From NCBI GenBank assembly GCA_016182055.1, contig JACOYD010000056.1, forward strand, positions 1 to 15,063: 15,063 nucleotides of DNA, read 5' to 3'. Of this stretch, positions 6,200 to 12,816 are shown one piece after another. This DNA is from Candidatus Microgenomates bacterium. GTDB lineage: Bacteria; Patescibacteriota; Microgenomatia; Levybacterales; JACOYD01. Every line of letters begins with the position of its first letter. The stretch's first letter is position 1. Both the position numbers and the translations under genes were made by a program. Below the pieces are notes generated by a model, which saw only the letters and a program-made list of their open reading frames with translations, made no database searches and was not told the origin of the DNA.

Positions 6200-6226
6200 G
6201 TTTTTATTCTGATTAAAAAGGGAATT

Positions 6227-6790
6227 ATGGCAACCCCTGGACAAAAATATTCCGATCGTGATATACTTGTCCATATGTCAGCTCCGTCCATAAGGGGGAA
6301 AACTTTAACTAATTTGGTTCTGTTGGCTCTGGAAAAAGCTGTAGATGGAACAATGAGAATAGATGATTTTATTAACAATCCGGGCTATTATGCTTATTGG
6401 GATGGCTGGAACTACCCTCTAAAAAAGAGTTCCCTGGCAAAAACAATCAAAAGATTGAGAGAGAAAGGTTTAATTGATTTTGTAAGCGATAATGAATTGA
6501 TTATCAAATTGACTGATCCGGGAAAAGATAAAGCTTTGTGGGCAAAAATGATGATGGGAGACAAAAAATGGGATGGTAAATGGAGGCTAATAATTTGGGA
6601 TATCCCCGAAAAAAGAAGGCAGACAAGAGATTTATTAAGGATGAAGCTGAAACAGCTGGGTTTTGTCAGATGGCAGAAAAGCGTCTGGGCTTCTAAAATA
6701 AATTGTACAAATATTTTGAGAGAATTTGTAAAGAAAGTGGGAATAGGAGATTGGGTTATGGTATTAGAATCAGATAACGTCAGTGGTTAG
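6227..6790 (+). CDS. PaaX-like protein: winged helix plus Cas2-like domain
   Basis: A 187-residue protein. Residues 1-30 include the segment RDILVHM. A winged-helix-like DNA-binding region follows (about 30-100), with the helix LAKTIKRLREKGLIDF and a wing DNELIIKLTDPGKDKAL. The C-terminal part (117-187) matches the PaaX C-terminal/Cas2-like ferredoxin fold: WRLIIWDIPEKRRQTRDLL, then KLKQLGFVRWQKSVWAS, then GDWVMVL. D125 sits where Cas2 nucleases carry the catalytic Asp. No CRISPR array or other cas gene is present, so a transcriptional regulator or a housekeeping Cas2-like protein is more likely than CRISPR adaptation. The ATG at 6227 (MATPGQKYSDRD) is preferred over an in-frame ATG at 6155, which lies inside the tRNA; AAGGG is 4-8 nt upstream. 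The C-terminus may be shortened by a frameshift. Confidence 0.82.
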   Translation: MATPGQKYSDRDILVHMSAPSIRGKTLTNLVLLALEKAVDGTMRIDDFINNPGYYAYWDGWNYPLKKSSLAKTIKRLREKGLIDFVSDNELIIKLTDPGKDKALWAKMMMGDKKWDGKWRLIIWDIPEKRRQTRDLLRMKLKQLGFVRWQKSVWASKINCTNILREFVKKVGIGDWVMVLESDNVSG

Positions 6791-6838
6791 ACAAGAGTTA
6801 TTAGACAAAAAGCTCTCGAGCGAAATAAAATTGTCTAA
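6787..6838. repeat. TTAGACAA motif: direct and inverted copies after the PaaX-like gene
   Basis: TTAGACAA occurs at 6787-6794 (overlapping the stop codon) and again at 6801-6808. Its exact reverse complement, TTGTCTAA, is at 6831-6838, giving an 8-bp inverted repeat with a 22-nt loop that itself contains the small palindrome CTCGAG. There is no U-run after the right arm, so this is a weak candidate for an intrinsic terminator; an operator or attenuator is possible. Confidence 0.4.
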
Positions 6839-6869
6839 GACTTGTATGTACTCAAAATATTATTATAGA

Positions 6870-6893
6870 TTTGCAAATTTGCAAATTTGCAAA
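6870..6893. repeat. Three tandem copies of the palindrome TTTGCAAA
   Basis: The self-complementary octamer TTTGCAAA is repeated three times without gaps (6870-6877, 6878-6885, 6886-6893). It lies directly upstream of the M1 aminopeptidase, and the last copy contains the likely -35 box. Phased sites every 8 bp could bind a small regulator in an array, or this may be slippage of a short palindrome. Confidence 0.6.
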
Positions 6894-6914
6894 TTAGAGT
6901 ATTTTGATTATAAT
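6887..6914 (+). promoter_or_regulatory. Promoter of the M1 aminopeptidase gene
   Basis: TTGCAA (6887-6892), inside the third TTTGCAAA copy, is followed after 16 bp by a perfect TATAAT at 6909-6914, which ends exactly 8 nt before the ATG at 6923. There is no Shine-Dalgarno site. The same TTGCAA -35 sequence is used at 300-305. Confidence 0.65.
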
Positions 6915-6922
6915 TTAAGTTT

Positions 6923-9442
6923 ATGGAAAAAAATGTTATGCTGTCGCCTCATATTCGGCCTGAAAGATACGAGATAATTTTGCGTCCGGATTTGGATAAT
7001 TTTACTTTTAATGGCGAAGAAATAATCACGTTAATAATTGACAAACCGACCAAAACAATTACCCTGCACGCGGTGGAACTTGATATTGAAAGTGCCGAGA
7101 TTGTAGTTAGCGGACAGGAAGTTTGGGCCGGGCAAATTTCTTACAATGAGAAGACGGAAACAGCCACTTTTACTTTTTCTAAAACAATCGCTAAAGGAAA
7201 AGGTCAGTTAAAACTTCATTTTCGCGGTATCTTGAACGACAAAATGCGGGGGTTTTATCGCAGCCGCTATGTAGTTAATGGAAAAGAAAAGTATCTGGCC
7301 ACCACTCAATTTGAGGCGACCGATGCCCGGCGGGCTTTTCCCGGTTTTGACGAGCCAGCTCAAAAAGCCATTTTTGACATCACCTTAATAGTTCCCCAAA
7401 GCGCCACCGCCATTTCCAATACGGTTGAAACAGACATTGAAGAATATCAAGCTGGTCTTAAAATAGTTAAGTTTGCTCCCACCCCCAAAATGTCCACCTA
7501 TCTTCTGGCATTTATAACCGGGGAATTTGAGTCAATTGAAACCAAAACTAAAAACGGGCTGTTGGTTCGGGCATTTGTGCTGCCGGGTAAAAAAGAACAG
7601 GCCAAATTTGCCCTGGAAACGGCCAGTAAAATTCTCGATTTTTACCAAGAATATTTTGACATTACCTATCCGTTGCCAACTCTTGACTTAATTGCCATTC
7701 CCGATTTTGCTCATGGGGCGATGGAGAACTGGGGAGCGATTGCCTATCGGGAGTCAACACTGCTTTTTGATGAGAAAAATTCTTCGCTGGCCAATAAGCA
7801 ATGGGTGGCTTTGGTAATTGCTCATGAGCTGGCCCACATGTGGTTTGGCGATTTAGTCACCATGAAGTGGTGGACGCATTTATGGTTAAATGAGGGATTT
7901 GCCAGTTTTATCGAATATGTGGCCATAGATAGTTTATTTCCCCAGTGGGACATTTGGACCCAATTTGTGTATCTGGAGAACGGCACGGCGTTCTCACTAG
8001 ATGCTCTAAAAAATACCCATCCCATAGAAGTTAATGTTCATCATCCCAGCGAAATCAGCGAGATTTTTGATAAAGTCAGCTATTCCAAAGGAGCGGCCAT
8101 TATCCGCATGCTGGCGGCCTATCTGGGGGAGGAAACCTTTAGGAAAGGAATTTCTCACTATCTTAAGAAACATGCCTTAGGCAATGCCGAAACTGCCGAT
8201 TTATGGAGGGCGCTGGAGGAAGTTTCCCGAAAACCGGTTGAAAAAATCATGAGCAACTGGACGTTAAAGGCCGGGCACCCGGTGGTTAGGTTACAGGTTA
8301 CAGGTAACAGGTTAGAGTTGACGCAAGATAGATTTTTTATAAACCCCATTTCTCGGAAGCAAACAAAAGATAAAACCGTCTGGAATATACCGCTTAATGG
8401 ATTATTGATGGATAAAAGAATCATTAATATCCCCAGTAAATGGGTAAAGTTGAATGTGGGGGAGACCAGTTTTGTCAGAGTAAATTATCCGCCAAAACAA
8501 TTAGCCTTGTTGTCGCGAGCCGTTTTGCAAAAAAAGCTGGGGCCGGTTGATCGGTTGGGGATAGTCCGTGACGCTTTTGATTTGGCCAGAGCCGGCGAGC
8601 TGTCAACGGTGGAAGCGTTAAAGTTAGCCAGCCACTATCAGGCAGAAACCGATTATACTGTCTGGATGGAGCTTTCCTTAAAAATTGATCAACTGGCCAG
8701 TCTGTTGACACATGAGAAGTTTTATAAACAATATCGTAGTTTCTGTCGCTTGCTTTTTGCCAAAATTGCCGCCAAAATGGGCTGGAAAAAACGGGTTAAT
8801 GAATTGCATACCCAAACGTTTCTGCGCAGTCTGGCTCTTTATCATCTGGGCACCTATGGTGATAAAAAAACCATTAATATGGCCCAAAAATTATTTGAGG
8901 AACATTGGGCGGAAAGACAATTGTTAGACCCGGATTTGCGAGCCGTAGTTTATACTTTGGTGGCCGAAAACGGCGATAGAGAAGAATATCAAAAGTTAGT
9001 CTCTCTTTATCAAAAAACAGAATTGGCACAGGAAAAAGATAGAATTACGAGACCCCTGGCCTCCTTTAGTCAAAGAGTTTTGTTGGAAAGAACGTTGGCC
9101 TGGTCGCTGTCCAAAGACGTGCGGGCCCAGGACACGGTGCGAGTGATCACTGCTGTTTTTGGCAATCCTAAGGGACGAGAGTTGGCCTGGCGATTTGTCA
9201 AGCAAAACTGGCAGGTACTGCTTAATCGTTATGGAGGAGGGGGTATGTTGTCCCGGCTGGTGTCGGCAGCCCAAGATTTTGTTACTAGTGAAGACGCTCA
9301 GGATGTGGAAGCGTTTTTTGCCAAAAATCCTACCCCCGAAGTCAAACGGACCGTGGCCCAGGTGCTTGAGCAAATTTATGCCAACGCCGGGTGGCTCGCC
9401 CGCGACAAAAAAGTCATCGCCGAGTTTTTACATAAGCGTTAG
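6923..9442 (+). CDS. M1-family metalloaminopeptidase
   Basis: A zinc aminopeptidase of 839 residues, the usual size for the family, that trims N-terminal residues from peptides. The N-terminal beta domain (about 1-200) is followed by the thermolysin-like catalytic domain with the substrate motif GAMEN at 265-269, the zinc motif HELAH (H301, E302, H305), the third ligand E324 (WLNEGFA) and the catalytic tyrosine Y387 (SYSKGA). The C-terminal half is a helical ERAP1-C-like domain, starting with a small beta unit near 440-520. There is no signal peptide, so it is expected in the cytoplasm. A heptamer repeat encodes residues 456-465 (RLQVTGNRLE) in the beta domain without an evident length change. 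A leaderless-type promoter precedes it. Together with the M24 peptidase it suggests active peptide recycling or scavenging. The next promoter (efp) overlaps its last codons. Confidence 0.97.
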   Translation: MEKNVMLSPHIRPERYEIILRPDLDNFTFNGEEIITLIIDKPTKTITLHAVELDIESAEIVVSGQEVWAGQISYNEKTETATFTFSKTIAKGKGQLKLHFRGILNDKMRGFYRSRYVVNGKEKYLATTQFEATDARRAFPGFDEPAQKAIFDITLIVPQSATAISNTVETDIEEYQAGLKIVKFAPTPKMSTYLLAFITGEFESIETKTKNGLLVRAFVLPGKKEQAKFALETASKILDFYQEYFDITYPLPTLDLIAIPDFAHGAMENWGAIAYRESTLLFDEKNSSLANKQWVALVIAHELAHMWFGDLVTMKWWTHLWLNEGFASFIEYVAIDSLFPQWDIWTQFVYLENGTAFSLDALKNTHPIEVNVHHPSEISEIFDKVSYSKGAAIIRMLAAYLGEETFRKGISHYLKKHALGNAETADLWRALEEVSRKPVEKIMSNWTLKAGHPVVRLQVTGNRLELTQDRFFINPISRKQTKDKTVWNIPLNGLLMDKRIINIPSKWVKLNVGETSFVRVNYPPKQLALLSRAVLQKKLGPVDRLGIVRDAFDLARAGELSTVEALKLASHYQAETDYTVWMELSLKIDQLASLLTHEKFYKQYRSFCRLLFAKIAAKMGWKKRVNELHTQTFLRSLALYHLGTYGDKKTINMAQKLFEEHWAERQLLDPDLRAVVYTLVAENGDREEYQKLVSLYQKTELAQEKDRITRPLASFSQRVLLERTLAWSLSKDVRAQDTVRVITAVFGNPKGRELAWRFVKQNWQVLLNRYGGGGMLSRLVSAAQDFVTSEDAQDVEAFFAKNPTPEVKRTVAQVLEQIYANAGWLARDKKVIAEFLHKR
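8289..8316. repeat. Tandem heptamer repeat inside the M1 aminopeptidase gene
   Basis: Four 7-bp units in exact phase: GGTTACA, GGTTACA, GGTAACA and GGTTAGA. They encode part of VVRLQVTGNRLELTQ at the start of the beta unit after the catalytic domain. Because the encoded strand still resembles the family pattern, the repeat appears to have replaced native sequence rather than lengthened it. Confidence 0.65.
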
Positions 9443-9455
9443 GAAATGCTACAAT
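9427..9455 (+). promoter_or_regulatory. Promoter of efp
   Basis: TTTACA at 9427-9432, within the last codons of the aminopeptidase gene, is followed after 17 bp by TACAAT at 9450-9455, with an extended -10 TGC at 9447-9449. The -10 ends exactly 8 nt before the ATG at 9464; the transcript should be leaderless or nearly so. Confidence 0.65.
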
Positions 9456-9463
9456 AGGATATT

Positions 9464-10027
9464 ATGATTTCCGTTACCGATCTTCGTCCTGGTACGGCTT
9501 TTACCGACAACGGACAAATTTTTCGCGTTCTTGCCTATGAGCATATTAAGCTGGGGAGAGGCTCGGCCAATATAAAAGTGAAAGTTAAAAATCTGCGTAG
9601 TGGTACGGTGAATGAGAAGTCTTTTATCAACGGAGCTCGTGTAGATGAGGCAAATTTAACTAGGAAAAAATATCAGTTCCTTTACAAGGATAACGCCAAT
9701 GCTTATTTTATGGATGAAGCTTCCTATGAACAAGTCCCGGTTTCACTTAATATGCTCCGTCAGGATGCCTTGTATCTTAAAGAGGGAATGAGCGTTTTAC
9801 TTCTTTTTGTGGGCAGTGAGCCATTGTCTATAGAGCTGCCTCCCAAGATGGAATTTGTCATTAAAGAAACAGGACCAAATGTTAAGGGCAACTCCGCCAC
9901 CAATATTTTTAAAGATGCTGTTTTGGAAAATGGCTTATCGGTGCGGGTGCCTCTGTTTATGAATGAGGGAGACAGAATTTTGCTGGATACCAGAACCGGG
10001 CAGTACGCAGAGAGAGCCAAAAGTTAA
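9464..10027 (+). CDS. efp: Translation elongation factor P
   Basis: EF-P binds between the P and E sites of the ribosome and helps peptide-bond formation at proline runs. The 187-residue protein has the standard three beta-barrel domains: a KOW-like domain (1-62), an OB domain (63-127) and the C-terminal OB domain (128-187), with the signature-like block NIFKDAVLENGLSVRVPLFMNEGDRI. The loop that reaches the peptidyl-transferase centre reads KLGRGSAN, with Arg32 at the tip where E. coli has the modified lysine. Arginine here is rhamnosylated by EarP in Pseudomonas and Shewanella; neither earP nor the lysine-modifying epmA/epmB is in this window, so the modification state is unknown. It has its own leaderless-type promoter. 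Its TAA stop overlaps the convergent membrane-protein gene by 4 nt, and no terminator is visible. Confidence 0.98.
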   Translation: MISVTDLRPGTAFTDNGQIFRVLAYEHIKLGRGSANIKVKVKNLRSGTVNEKSFINGARVDEANLTRKKYQFLYKDNANAYFMDEASYEQVPVSLNMLRQDALYLKEGMSVLLLFVGSEPLSIELPPKMEFVIKETGPNVKGNSATNIFKDAVLENGLSVRVPLFMNEGDRILLDTRTGQYAERAKS

Positions 10028-10479
10028 AGACCGGAAAGGTTGGTTATGAAAAAAACAATTAGTACAAATGCCGCCTGTGTTATAATTCCCCATGGCTTAT
10101 CGAGTTTATTTTCTATTGTCTTTTGAAGTAAATATGCCCAAAAAAAAGGTTTACCTTTGATGTTAAAAAATACATATGGCGCACTTAGCCAGTCAAGACT
10201 TTGGGAGGCAAATACAATCAGAAGCGCATAATAAAAATCAACGGTTTTGGCAAAAAATATGAGAAAAAGTAAAACTGATATAAAACCAACCAGTACATCA
10301 GCTAAAGCCTCAAAGAAGAGTCTTTCCTTTGATTTATGCTCCCGGTTGGTGCCCGCATCCCAATGGGGCATAAAATCGCCGACTATGTGGCTTAAAATGG
10401 CAATGGGAATTGCCAGAAGCGGGTTTTGGATGCGAGTAGCAATCAAAACGCCTACCAAAGCGTGGCCGGTGGCAGTCAT
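10024..10479 (-). CDS. YdjM/DUF457-like small integral membrane protein, putative metal-dependent hydrolase
   Basis: A 151-residue protein with about four hydrophobic segments. It has the His/Asp signature of the YdjM-like membrane-bound putative metal-dependent hydrolases: H6 in the first helix (TGHALVG), then HIVGDFMPHWD with H31, D35, H39 and D41. The later SLDWL block adds another Asp. The catalytic role of this family is not established, and no phospholipase or deacylase activity can be assigned from sequence alone. The ATG at 10479 is only 18 bp from the divergent MFS start. On the minus strand, TATATT (10490-10485) ends 5 nt before the ATG, so a leaderless transcript is likely. The stop overlaps the efp stop in a TTAA. 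Confidence 0.8.
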   Translation of the reverse strand: MTATGHALVGVLIATRIQNPLLAIPIAILSHIVGDFMPHWDAGTNREHKSKERLFFEALADVLVGFISVLLFLIFFAKTVDFYYALLIVFASQSLDWLSAPYVFFNIKGKPFFWAYLLQKTIENKLDKPWGIITQAAFVLIVFFITNLSGL

Positions 10480-10484
10480 AACTT

Positions 10485-10492
10485 AATATACT
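10485..10492. promoter_or_regulatory. Overlapping divergent -10 boxes in an 18-bp intergenic gap
   Basis: On the plus strand TATACT (10487-10492) ends 5 nt before the MFS ATG at 10498. On the minus strand TATATT (10490-10485) ends 5 nt before the ATG at 10479. The boxes overlap by four bases and are equally spaced from the two starts. The -35 regions would fall inside the opposite coding sequences. A weak TTGTTT (10512-10507) lies 16 bp upstream on the minus strand; I see no -35 for the plus strand. Confidence 0.4.
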
Positions 10493-10497
10493 TTAGC

Positions 10498-11796
10498 ATG
10501 ATAATAAAACAACGTCAAACTTTGCAGTCAAGCAGTTTAACCAGTTTTGCCAGTGTTTTACGGAGGCGTTCGTTTGTCTTTTTGTGGCTGGCACAAATTA
10601 CCTCTCAAATTGCTTTTAATATGCTTAATTTTGTTTTATTGCTTCGCATTTATCAGCTCACCGGAAAAAACAGCGCGGTGTCTTTGCTGGTATTGGCTTT
10701 TATGCTGCCCCAGCTTGTCTTAAGTTTATTTGCCGGAGTAGTTGTGGACAGGTTTGATAAAAAACTGGTGCTGTTTTTTACCAATATAGCCCGGGCACTT
10801 GCTCTTTTGCCGCTTATTCTCTTTGCGCTAAATCCTCTCATTATTTATATTTTTGCCTTTGCTGTTTCTACCGCCACCCAATTTTTTGTGCCGGCCGAAG
10901 CTTCGATGATACCAAAACTGGTGCGAAGAGGACTGCTGTTATCGGGCAATTCGATTTTTATCGGCACGCTTTACGGTTCAATTATCACCGGTTACATTCT
11001 GGCCGGTCCGGCTCTTAAGTTTTTAGGTTCGACAACAGCTTTAAGCTTGCTTGTTTTGCTTTTTCTTTTATCGGCGGTTTTTAATCTGCTTTTGCCCGGC
11101 CAAAGTACGGGCGAATACTTAAATAATCAGATAAAAAGGATTTTCAGCACTACCTATCATCGCATTATTAGGGTTATTTTTAATGACATTGGGGAAATGC
11201 TTTATGCCATAATTGTCTCGCGCCATCTCCTGCTGGCTATTATCTTTATGACTATATCGCAGGCCACAATAATAGTTCTGGGTGCGTTGCTGCCGGGTTA
11301 TGCGGCCACCATACTTGGCATAGATGTGGAGGATTCCTCCCTTATTTTGCTGGCACCGGCAGCCTTTGGCATGGTTTTAGGCAGCCTTTTTGTGGCCCAC
11401 ATCGGACTACGGATGAAAAGAAGCAGACTGGTGGTGCCGGGGTTTATCTTAAGCGGTATTTTAATGATTTTGCTTTCACTTTTCTCCCCCCGTCTAAGCA
11501 GCTCCAATCTAAATATGCTGTATCTGGTTATGGCTACCTGTTTTTTGCTTGGTGTTTTTAATGCCTTTGTAATTGTTCCTGCCAATACCGTTATCGGACA
11601 GCGTTCGGCCGATTTAATCCGCGGCCGCATTTACGGCATGTTTAATGCTTCTTCGGCCCTGGTGGCAATTCTTCTGGTGGTAGCGGGAGGCTACTTTTCC
11701 GACATTTTCGGCATCGGTCGGGTACTGTCGGTCTTAGGCGGCATCATTGTTATTTTGGGCTTTCTGCCCCTTCTTAAGGGAAAGGAAGATATTTAA
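10498..11796 (+). CDS. MFS transporter, EntS/MFS_3-like
   Basis: A 432-residue polytopic membrane protein of the major facilitator superfamily with about 12 hydrophobic helices. The N-terminal approach RRRSFVFLWLAQITSQIAFNMLNFVLLLRIYQLTG and the loop 2-3 motif GVVVDRFDKK (80-89) fit the MFS_3/EntS-like group of exporters. A second-half loop motif (GLRMKRSR) follows the central hydrophilic stretch. The substrate is unknown; exporters of siderophores, macrolides and other compounds fall in this group. The start is placed at 10498 rather than the in-frame ATG at 10426, because the earlier one would lie inside the divergent gene and adds a non-membrane stretch, while 10498 has a -10 box just upstream. 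It leads a plus-strand operon with the Lgt-like protein 4 bp downstream. Confidence 0.88.
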   Translation: MIIKQRQTLQSSSLTSFASVLRRRSFVFLWLAQITSQIAFNMLNFVLLLRIYQLTGKNSAVSLLVLAFMLPQLVLSLFAGVVVDRFDKKLVLFFTNIARALALLPLILFALNPLIIYIFAFAVSTATQFFVPAEASMIPKLVRRGLLLSGNSIFIGTLYGSIITGYILAGPALKFLGSTTALSLLVLLFLLSAVFNLLLPGQSTGEYLNNQIKRIFSTTYHRIIRVIFNDIGEMLYAIIVSRHLLLAIIFMTISQATIIVLGALLPGYAATILGIDVEDSSLILLAPAAFGMVLGSLFVAHIGLRMKRSRLVVPGFILSGILMILLSLFSPRLSSSNLNMLYLVMATCFLLGVFNAFVIVPANTVIGQRSADLIRGRIYGMFNASSALVAILLVVAGGYFSDIFGIGRVLSVLGGIIVILGFLPLLKGKEDI

Positions 11797-11800
11797 ACTT

Positions 11801-12445
11801 ATGATTATTTCCGGATTAGTTTTTGTGCTATCTCTTATTATTTCGCTGTTTATTATCTGGCGGCTTTACAAAAACAATTTGTCATTTGTACGGGCGAAAA
11901 TCTCGCTTGATGAGTTTTTGGACAGCGGACTTTTTTTTCTTCTGTCATTTGGAATTGGGGCAAGAATACTATATATAATTGAGCACTGGCAGGTTTTTGG
12001 CGGTAATATCGCCTCCATGTTTCTTTTTCTTCACTTTCCGGGATTTTCTTTCTTAGGCGGAGTGATAGGTGCTGTTTTAGGTCTGTGGATTTTGTGCCGC
12101 ATACAAAAGGAGCCGTTTCTTTTATTGCTTGATACATTTGTGGTGGGGCTGGCATTTGTTTTGGCCGTTGCGCAAATAGGAACTATGGAGGGAATCTTTA
12201 CTTTCTGTATTTTTGCCTTTCTTTACTATTTTTACCGAACGGAAAGACTTAAAAGCGGCGAGATTTTTCTTTACTTCCTGACACTTATTGGCATATTGCA
12301 CTTTTTTGTTGTATACTTAACAGGATTTAGCATAGCTTATGTAATAAGCGCGATTTTTGCCATCATCGGACTATCTGTAATTTTATTTATAAGGCGGGTT
12401 ATAATTATATCTTTCATCAAAGAAAAACTTAAAGTGAGATTATGA
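11801..12445 (+). CDS. Lgt-like membrane protein lacking the catalytic signature
   Basis: A 214-residue protein with about seven hydrophobic segments. Its layout follows prolipoprotein diacylglyceryl transferase (Lgt): GARILYIIEHW (53-63) corresponds to the GGRL-Y block, FSFLGGVIG (82-90) to the SFHGGLIG block, then LLDTFVVGLAFVLAVAQIGTMEG (109-131) to the AD-GLGRIGNF-NGE block. The residues known to matter in Lgt are changed: the catalytic His is Leu (L85), the Arg of GRIGN is Gln (Q125), and the Asn is Thr. It is therefore probably not an active lipoprotein transferase. The start is at 11801, after the MFS stop, rather than an earlier in-frame ATG at 11747 inside the MFS gene; a weak AAGGAAG lies 12 nt upstream. 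It overlaps the DksA/TraR gene by ATGA. It could be a repurposed paralogue or a membrane scaffold. Confidence 0.7.
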   Translation: MIISGLVFVLSLIISLFIIWRLYKNNLSFVRAKISLDEFLDSGLFFLLSFGIGARILYIIEHWQVFGGNIASMFLFLHFPGFSFLGGVIGAVLGLWILCRIQKEPFLLLLDTFVVGLAFVLAVAQIGTMEGIFTFCIFAFLYYFYRTERLKSGEIFLYFLTLIGILHFFVVYLTGFSIAYVISAIFAIIGLSVILFIRRVIIISFIKEKLKVRL

Positions 12446-12804
12446 AAATTGTTACCAAAAACTTATCTGTCATCAAAAAGTACCTGGAGGACAGGCGCAG
12501 ACAAATTGAGCGGCGTTTAAGCAGTATAAAATCGGAAGATCCGTTTAATGATACCAGCAGGCTTTCCGATAATGCCGCCACCGATACCGAGGCCCGGGAA
12601 GAGGTGGGGCACGAGCGGGTAGAGGCAATTGGCAATGAGTTGGTAAACCAGCTTGCCAATATCAAGCGGGTGCTTTCCAAAATTGGCATTGGCAAGTATG
12701 GTTACTGCGATAACTGCGGTCACAAAATTGAAGCGGCGCGCCTCAAAGCATTCCCCATGGCCGAATATTGCTTCTCCTGCGGGAAGAAAAAAGAAAAGAA
12801 GTAA
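12442..12804 (+). CDS. DksA/TraR-type C4 zinc-finger protein
   Basis: A 120-residue protein with an N-terminal coiled-coil-like helical hairpin (about 8-80, acidic in the middle: DNAATDTEAREEVGHERVEAIGNEL) and a C-terminal C4 zinc finger, CDNC (C89, C92) and CFSC (C110, C113), with the family segment IEAARLKAFPMAEYC. DksA/TraR proteins insert the coiled coil into the RNA polymerase secondary channel and alter initiation, often with ppGpp. Whether this one does so is not shown by the sequence; the DxxDxA tip of E. coli DksA is not clearly recognisable, although TDTEA is in the right region. The start overlaps the Lgt-like stop (ATGA), so translation is probably coupled. The Lys-rich tail ends 12 bp before the pseudouridine synthase gene. 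Confidence 0.9.
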   Translation: MKIVTKNLSVIKKYLEDRRRQIERRLSSIKSEDPFNDTSRLSDNAATDTEAREEVGHERVEAIGNELVNQLANIKRVLSKIGIGKYGYCDNCGHKIEAARLKAFPMAEYCFSCGKKKEKK

Positions 12805-12816
12805 AAATTTCATATT

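Noticed and set aside
6155..6226. In-frame ATG at 6155 for the PaaX-like gene
   Set aside because: The codons would be inside tRNA-Leu; the ATG at 6227 has an AAGGG just upstream.
6870..6893. Possible CRISPR-like array near the Cas2-like gene
   Set aside because: The three 8-bp units are contiguous with no spacers, and there is no other cas gene.
8996..9373. Open frame of 125 codons on the minus strand
   Set aside because: It is fully inside the M1 aminopeptidase gene, whose protein is intact and conserved.
10005..10040. Intrinsic terminator between efp and the convergent membrane-protein gene
   Set aside because: The stops overlap and I find no stable GC hairpin followed by a U-run on either strand.
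10426..10497. Earlier in-frame ATG at 10426 for the MFS transporter
   Set aside because: It lies inside the divergent membrane-protein gene and adds a polar stretch not expected at an MFS N-terminus; 10498 has a -10 box directly upstream.
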